From Candidatus Altarchaeales archaeon (GTDB lineage: Archaea; Altiarchaeota; Altiarchaeia; IMC4; SCGC-AAA252-I15): 8,352 nucleotides of DNA. This document shows, one piece after another, positions 6,014-8,352 of this stretch. Within the stretch, counting starts at the first letter, position 1; each line of letters starts with the position of its first letter. The stretch spans positions 1 to 8,352 of the forward strand of contig WJJK01000349.1 of assembly GCA_014729705.1 (NCBI GenBank). Reading direction: 5' to 3'. The position numbers were made by a program, and so were the translations under genes. The notes below the pieces were generated by a model. The model saw nothing but the letters and a program-made list of their open reading frames with translations. It had not been told where the DNA came from and did not search any database.

Positions 6014-7144
6014 TTATGTGGGCGTGCCGGTTAGAACCCGGACTTTCTTGCCCTTAAGCTTGGAGGCAGTGTTCACTCCAACAAGGATCTGAACGCCCGC
6101 ATCCGCTGACGCATCCACGAGACGCTGTGTTATTATGCCGTCTAAGACCACATAGGTGGGCTGCACTCCTTTAAGGGAGTCAATCAAATCCTTTATCTCC
6201 ACTTCCGCCACCTTTTTGATTTGATCGTCAAAGAGGCGAGCCACAAGACTTCCTTTAACTGAGTCAAGTTCAGAGAGCAGTTTCTTGTTTATGCTGCCTT
6301 TTCTCTCCTCCTTCTTCTCAGAGGCTTTGACGCCGTTTTGGTCTGTGGGGATTTTACGGCGCAAGGACATGATGACCTCCTTCTTACCTAACTCCTCCAC
6401 CTCTTTTCCGCGGGGTGCGCGGGCCACAAAATCAATGTCGGCAACCTGGACCAGCTCCTTTAAAATTATTTCTCCGCCTCTATCCCCGTCGATAAAAGCG
6501 ATTAACGTCTTGGTCTTACCCAAATCCTTTATCACTCCAGGTATGTTTGTTCCTCCCACGCCAACCGCGTTTTTGATTCCGCATTTAAGCAGGGTTAAAA
6601 CATCTGCACGCCCCTCCACCACGATCACGCTGTCTGAACGCTCAACCGCGGGGCCTGCTGGCAAACCTTTATAGGCTGTTATCTCCGACAACTGCACGGA
6701 GCGGCGAACTTCGTCTGTCAACTCAAGGCTTTCCGGGATCTCCGTGTCCATCACGTTTTTAAGGATATCCTTGGCGCGTTTAACCATGCTTTTTCTCTTG
6801 CTGTTTCTAGCATCCTCAACGCGTTTAACCGAAACCCTGGCGTTGCAGGGGCCTACTCGATCCACAGCCTCAATAGCCGCAGCGATTATCGAGGTTTCAA
6901 CCATATCCAGGCTTGAGGGTATCAGGATTTGTCCCGTGGATTTCCCGTTTTTGGTTTTAATATCCACCTCGATTCTACCTATCCTGCCTGTTTTCTGAAG
7001 ATCCCTTAATTCAAGCTCCTCGCCAAGAAGGCCTTCCGACTGCCCGAATAAGGCGCCAACCACGTCTGGTTTCTCAACTATTCCTTCAATTCTAATATCC
7101 GCATAAATATTGTATTTTACCGTGTCTGCAGGGGCTTTAGCCAT
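6014..7144 (-). CDS. dnaG: archaeal DnaG-type primase / exosome subunit
   Basis: A 376-residue archaeal DnaG. The Toprim domain is visible: VIVVEGRADV (173-182, with Glu177) and FIDGDRGG (217-224, with Asp219 and Asp221), the metal-binding catalytic residues. The N-terminal part (1-165) is the conserved archaeal module, beginning KYNIYADIRIEGIVEKPDVV. A Lys/Glu-rich linker (about 260-295) separates Toprim from the C-terminal part. There is no zinc-binding or DnaB-binding domain, as expected for archaea. Known for the family: primase activity in vitro and, in several archaea, a stable subunit of the RNA exosome that favours poly(A) tails. The ATG at 7144 is supported by GGGTGAT (7148-7154) four bases upstream. 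It follows the DUF167 gene by 64 bases. Confidence 0.96.
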   Translation of the reverse strand: MAKAPADTVKYNIYADIRIEGIVEKPDVVGALFGQSEGLLGEELELRDLQKTGRIGRIEVDIKTKNGKSTGQILIPSSLDMVETSIIAAAIEAVDRVGPCNARVSVKRVEDARNSKRKSMVKRAKDILKNVMDTEIPESLELTDEVRRSVQLSEITAYKGLPAGPAVERSDSVIVVEGRADVLTLLKCGIKNAVGVGGTNIPGVIKDLGKTKTLIAFIDGDRGGEIILKELVQVADIDFVARAPRGKEVEELGKKEVIMSLRRKIPTDQNGVKASEKKEERKGSINKKLLSELDSVKGSLVARLFDDQIKKVAEVEIKDLIDSLKGVQPTYVVLDGIITQRLVDASADAGVQILVGVNTASKLKGKKVRVLTGTPT

Positions 7145-7208
7145 TTTATCACCCTAAATTTTTGTTTGCAAGTAAACGAGGCACCGAAAATGGATGTGTG
7201 TTTTGGTT

Positions 7209-7490
7209 TCACTGAATCCTTTTAATCGCATCAATCAACTGCTTCTCCGTTTTGTTTGGAAAGAAAACCTTTTTTTTACGGGATTTATGGCCTGAAACGA
7301 TTTTCGCGCCGCAAGCAAGCCCGGTTAGAAGCCGTTCAACGCCGGCGTTCGCCTGTCCGCTGATTGGGGGCTCAACCACCCCGACCTTCAGAATAAATTC
7401 ATCAAGCCGGATGTAGGGTTTTTTTAAGCCGCAACTTACGTGGACACTTGCCACCACCCCGCAAGGGGTTTCCCTAAATGCGCAAGGCAT
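7209..7490 (-). CDS. DUF167 / YggU (UPF0235) family protein
   Basis: A 93-residue protein. The family core is clear: FILKVGVVEPPISGQANAGVERLL (about residues 32-55), where the usual pattern is L-x-V-x-V-x-x-PPxxGxAN, followed by SGHKSRKKKVFF (66-77), the conserved SGxxSRxK motif. It is a small alpha/beta fold of unknown function, conserved in bacteria, archaea and eukaryotes. Length is typical. ATG 7490 begins 4 bases after the stop of the 89-aa gene and has no Shine-Dalgarno site of its own, so coupled translation is likely. The start gives the normal N-terminal strand (VVASVHVSC). Four cysteines (3, 9, 20, 59) are present but not in a metal-site pattern. Confidence 0.87.
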   Translation of the reverse strand: MPCAFRETPCGVVASVHVSCGLKKPYIRLDEFILKVGVVEPPISGQANAGVERLLTGLACGAKIVSGHKSRKKKVFFPNKTEKQLIDAIKRIQ

Positions 7491-7494
7491 TTAT

Positions 7495-7764
7495 TTAGAC
7501 GGAGTTGGCGCGTATCACTTCATCCAACACACGCAAGAAAGACTTCTGCTGTTCCTCTGTGAGTTGGACTTTACCGGCCTCCTCAATCCTCAGGTCGTTT
7601 TGATCGGCTACGATCACAAGCCCTGCTGACACTGGGACGCCGAATATTTTCTGCAATTCAGGATTATCGTTTAAGTCGCTTATAATGTTGTCTAATACAT
7701 CCATCATAATGCCCACTCGGTCGGGATTTACTCCCGGCTGGGGCTCGGTGTCTTGTTCACCCAT
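7495..7764 (-). CDS. acidic 89-aa protein of unknown function
   Basis: Not recognised. The ATG at 7764 has a very good Shine-Dalgarno site, GAGGTGA, nine bases upstream, so the gene is almost certainly real. The first 15 residues are polar and probably disordered (Glu/Pro/Gln/Asp). A predicted helix follows (DRVGIMMDVLDNIISDLND, 15-33), then a probable strand (SAGLVIVAD, about 46-54), and a C-terminal helix (EEQQKSFLRVLDEVIRAN, 70-87). No cysteine, no signal peptide, no membrane segment. It lies 90 bases after purP and 4 bases before DUF167, so it is co-transcribed with DUF167 and probably dnaG. The helix-strand-helix acidic form could suit a protein-protein partner, but no function can be assigned. 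Confidence 0.8.
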   Translation of the reverse strand: MGEQDTEPQPGVNPDRVGIMMDVLDNIISDLNDNPELQKIFGVPVSAGLVIVADQNDLRIEEAGKVQLTEEQQKSFLRVLDEVIRANSV

Positions 7765-7810
7765 GATTTGTTTTCACCTCAATTTTTTTCTTCGAAAAAT
7801 GAGTTAGTTG

Positions 7811-7838
7811 CTTAATATATCTCCTGCTTCCTATATAA
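7811..7838 (-). promoter_or_regulatory. possible TATA boxes for the 89-aa gene / dnaG operon
   Basis: Two AT-rich boxes lie in the 90-base gap after purP: GATATATTAAG (7811-7821) and TTATATAG (7831-7838) on the minus strand. The first is about 53 bases before ATG 7764, so a start about 26 bases downstream leaves a leader of about 27 bases that contains GAGGTGA. This would separate dnaG and its neighbours from purP. Promoter elements are inferred from sequence and spacing only. Confidence 0.4.
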
Positions 7839-7854
7839 GAAGGCGGGTTTCCCG

Positions 7855-8352
7855 TCAGGTAATGATTTTATCCAAAGCGTCTTGCCGGGTGGCCTCCTTA
7901 ATCTCGCGCGCTATCCGTTTACCCATATACATGGGTTCCCGGTATTTCAGGTAAGTGTAGGGGTCTCCTCCTATGTTGGCGTTGCAGCCTGCCACAATCC
8001 TTGCAGATATTTCGAATGCCACGATATCTAAGTCTTCTGTCACTATTGTTTCGAGGCAGAAGGGCCCTATGGTGCCGGGGGCGGCTATTTTATGTGACTG
8101 TGCGACTATTTTCTCCCCCATCTCAAACATGGGTCCAAGAAGGGATTCCCTCGCAACCAAAGGGAAGTTCCCTACCACCGAGAAACTCGGGTTAAGCCGT
8201 TGTTTAATCTGTTCATGCACCGGTATTCGGAATACGCCATCTACGCTTGACTCATATCTTTTGTCAAACCCCATGAACTCAAGCTCCCCTTTTATTGGGG
8301 AGTAGAAGAAATGCGGGTAGATGCTAACGCCTATGATGTATTCCTGTACGTA
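7855..8352 (-). CDS. purP: PurP, formate-dependent AICAR formylating ligase, C-terminal part
   Basis: The last 165 residues of PurP; the gene starts right of the window and the frame is open to base 8352, so the ATG at 8274 is internal. PurP makes FAICAR from AICAR with formate and ATP, replacing the folate-dependent step of purine synthesis in many archaea. Diagnostic segments: QEYIIGVSIYPHFFYSPIKG with GFDKRYESSVDGVFRIP just after, and further on ETIVTEDLDIVAFEISARIVAG, then NIGGDPYTYLKYREPMYMGKRIAREI, the conserved ATP-grasp C-terminal region. The stop at 7855-7857 is followed by a small GC hairpin (CGGGAAACCCG) that could help end the transcript. Full-length PurP is about 360 residues, so a little under half is seen. 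Its upstream neighbours are unknown. Confidence 0.95.
   Translation of the reverse strand, partial: YVQEYIIGVSIYPHFFYSPIKGELEFMGFDKRYESSVDGVFRIPVHEQIKQRLNPSFSVVGNFPLVARESLLGPMFEMGEKIVAQSHKIAAPGTIGPFCLETIVTEDLDIVAFEISARIVAGCNANIGGDPYTYLKYREPMYMGKRIAREIKEATRQDALDKIIT

Noticed and set aside
6285..6998. Plus-strand open frames opposite dnaG
   Set aside because: Shadows of dnaG; Ser/Pro-rich products without start signals.

Overview
The window is archaeal. It carries an archaeal DnaG-type primase, deoxyhypusine synthase, PurP (the archaeal purine enzyme) and a LonB-type AAA+ ATPase, and several genes are preceded by GGTGA-type Shine-Dalgarno sites. The gene set and the non-methanogen-specific content would fit an uncultured TACK-type lineage such as Bathyarchaeia, but that placement is a guess from family resemblance only.

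Layout. Bases 2-484 (+) hold the C-terminal part of an SPFH/stomatin-like protein that enters from the left edge. Bases 485-1472 are an unusually long, AT-rich gap between two convergent transcription units. The gap has no convincing full-length gene, one or two short ORFs that may be remnants, and three exact copies of a 12-bp direct repeat. Everything from 1473 to the right edge is on the minus strand. In transcription order it reads: purP (partial, cut by the right edge), an unrecognised acidic 89-aa protein, a DUF167/YggU protein, dnaG, a LonB-like AAA+ ATPase with a zinc ribbon and no protease domain, L-aspartate dehydrogenase, deoxyhypusine synthase, a NifU C-terminal-domain protein, a DUF116 protein, and a 2[4Fe-4S] ferredoxin.

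How the genes may work together. The minus-strand genes are tightly packed (gaps from an 11-bp overlap to 90 bp), so they probably form one or a few operons. Likely internal promoters lie in front of the 89-aa gene and in front of the ferredoxin. Three functional groups can be seen: RNA/translation and protein quality control (DnaG, which is also an exosome subunit in archaea, the Lon-like ATPase, and deoxyhypusine synthase for aIF5A); NAD-linked chemistry (aspartate dehydrogenase overlapping deoxyhypusine synthase, an NAD-dependent enzyme); and an Fe-S group (NifU domain, Cys-rich DUF116 membrane protein, ferredoxin).

Most unusual points. (1) The 12-bp repeat TTAGGCACTACA occurs three times in the gap downstream of the operon and once more at codons 6-9 of deoxyhypusine synthase, with one gap copy matching the gene start over 24 bases around a 4-base insertion. 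A transcript reading through past the ferredoxin would be antisense to the deoxyhypusine synthase translation start. (2) The Lon-like ATPase ends where the protease domain would begin and has a zinc ribbon instead of membrane segments between Walker A and B.
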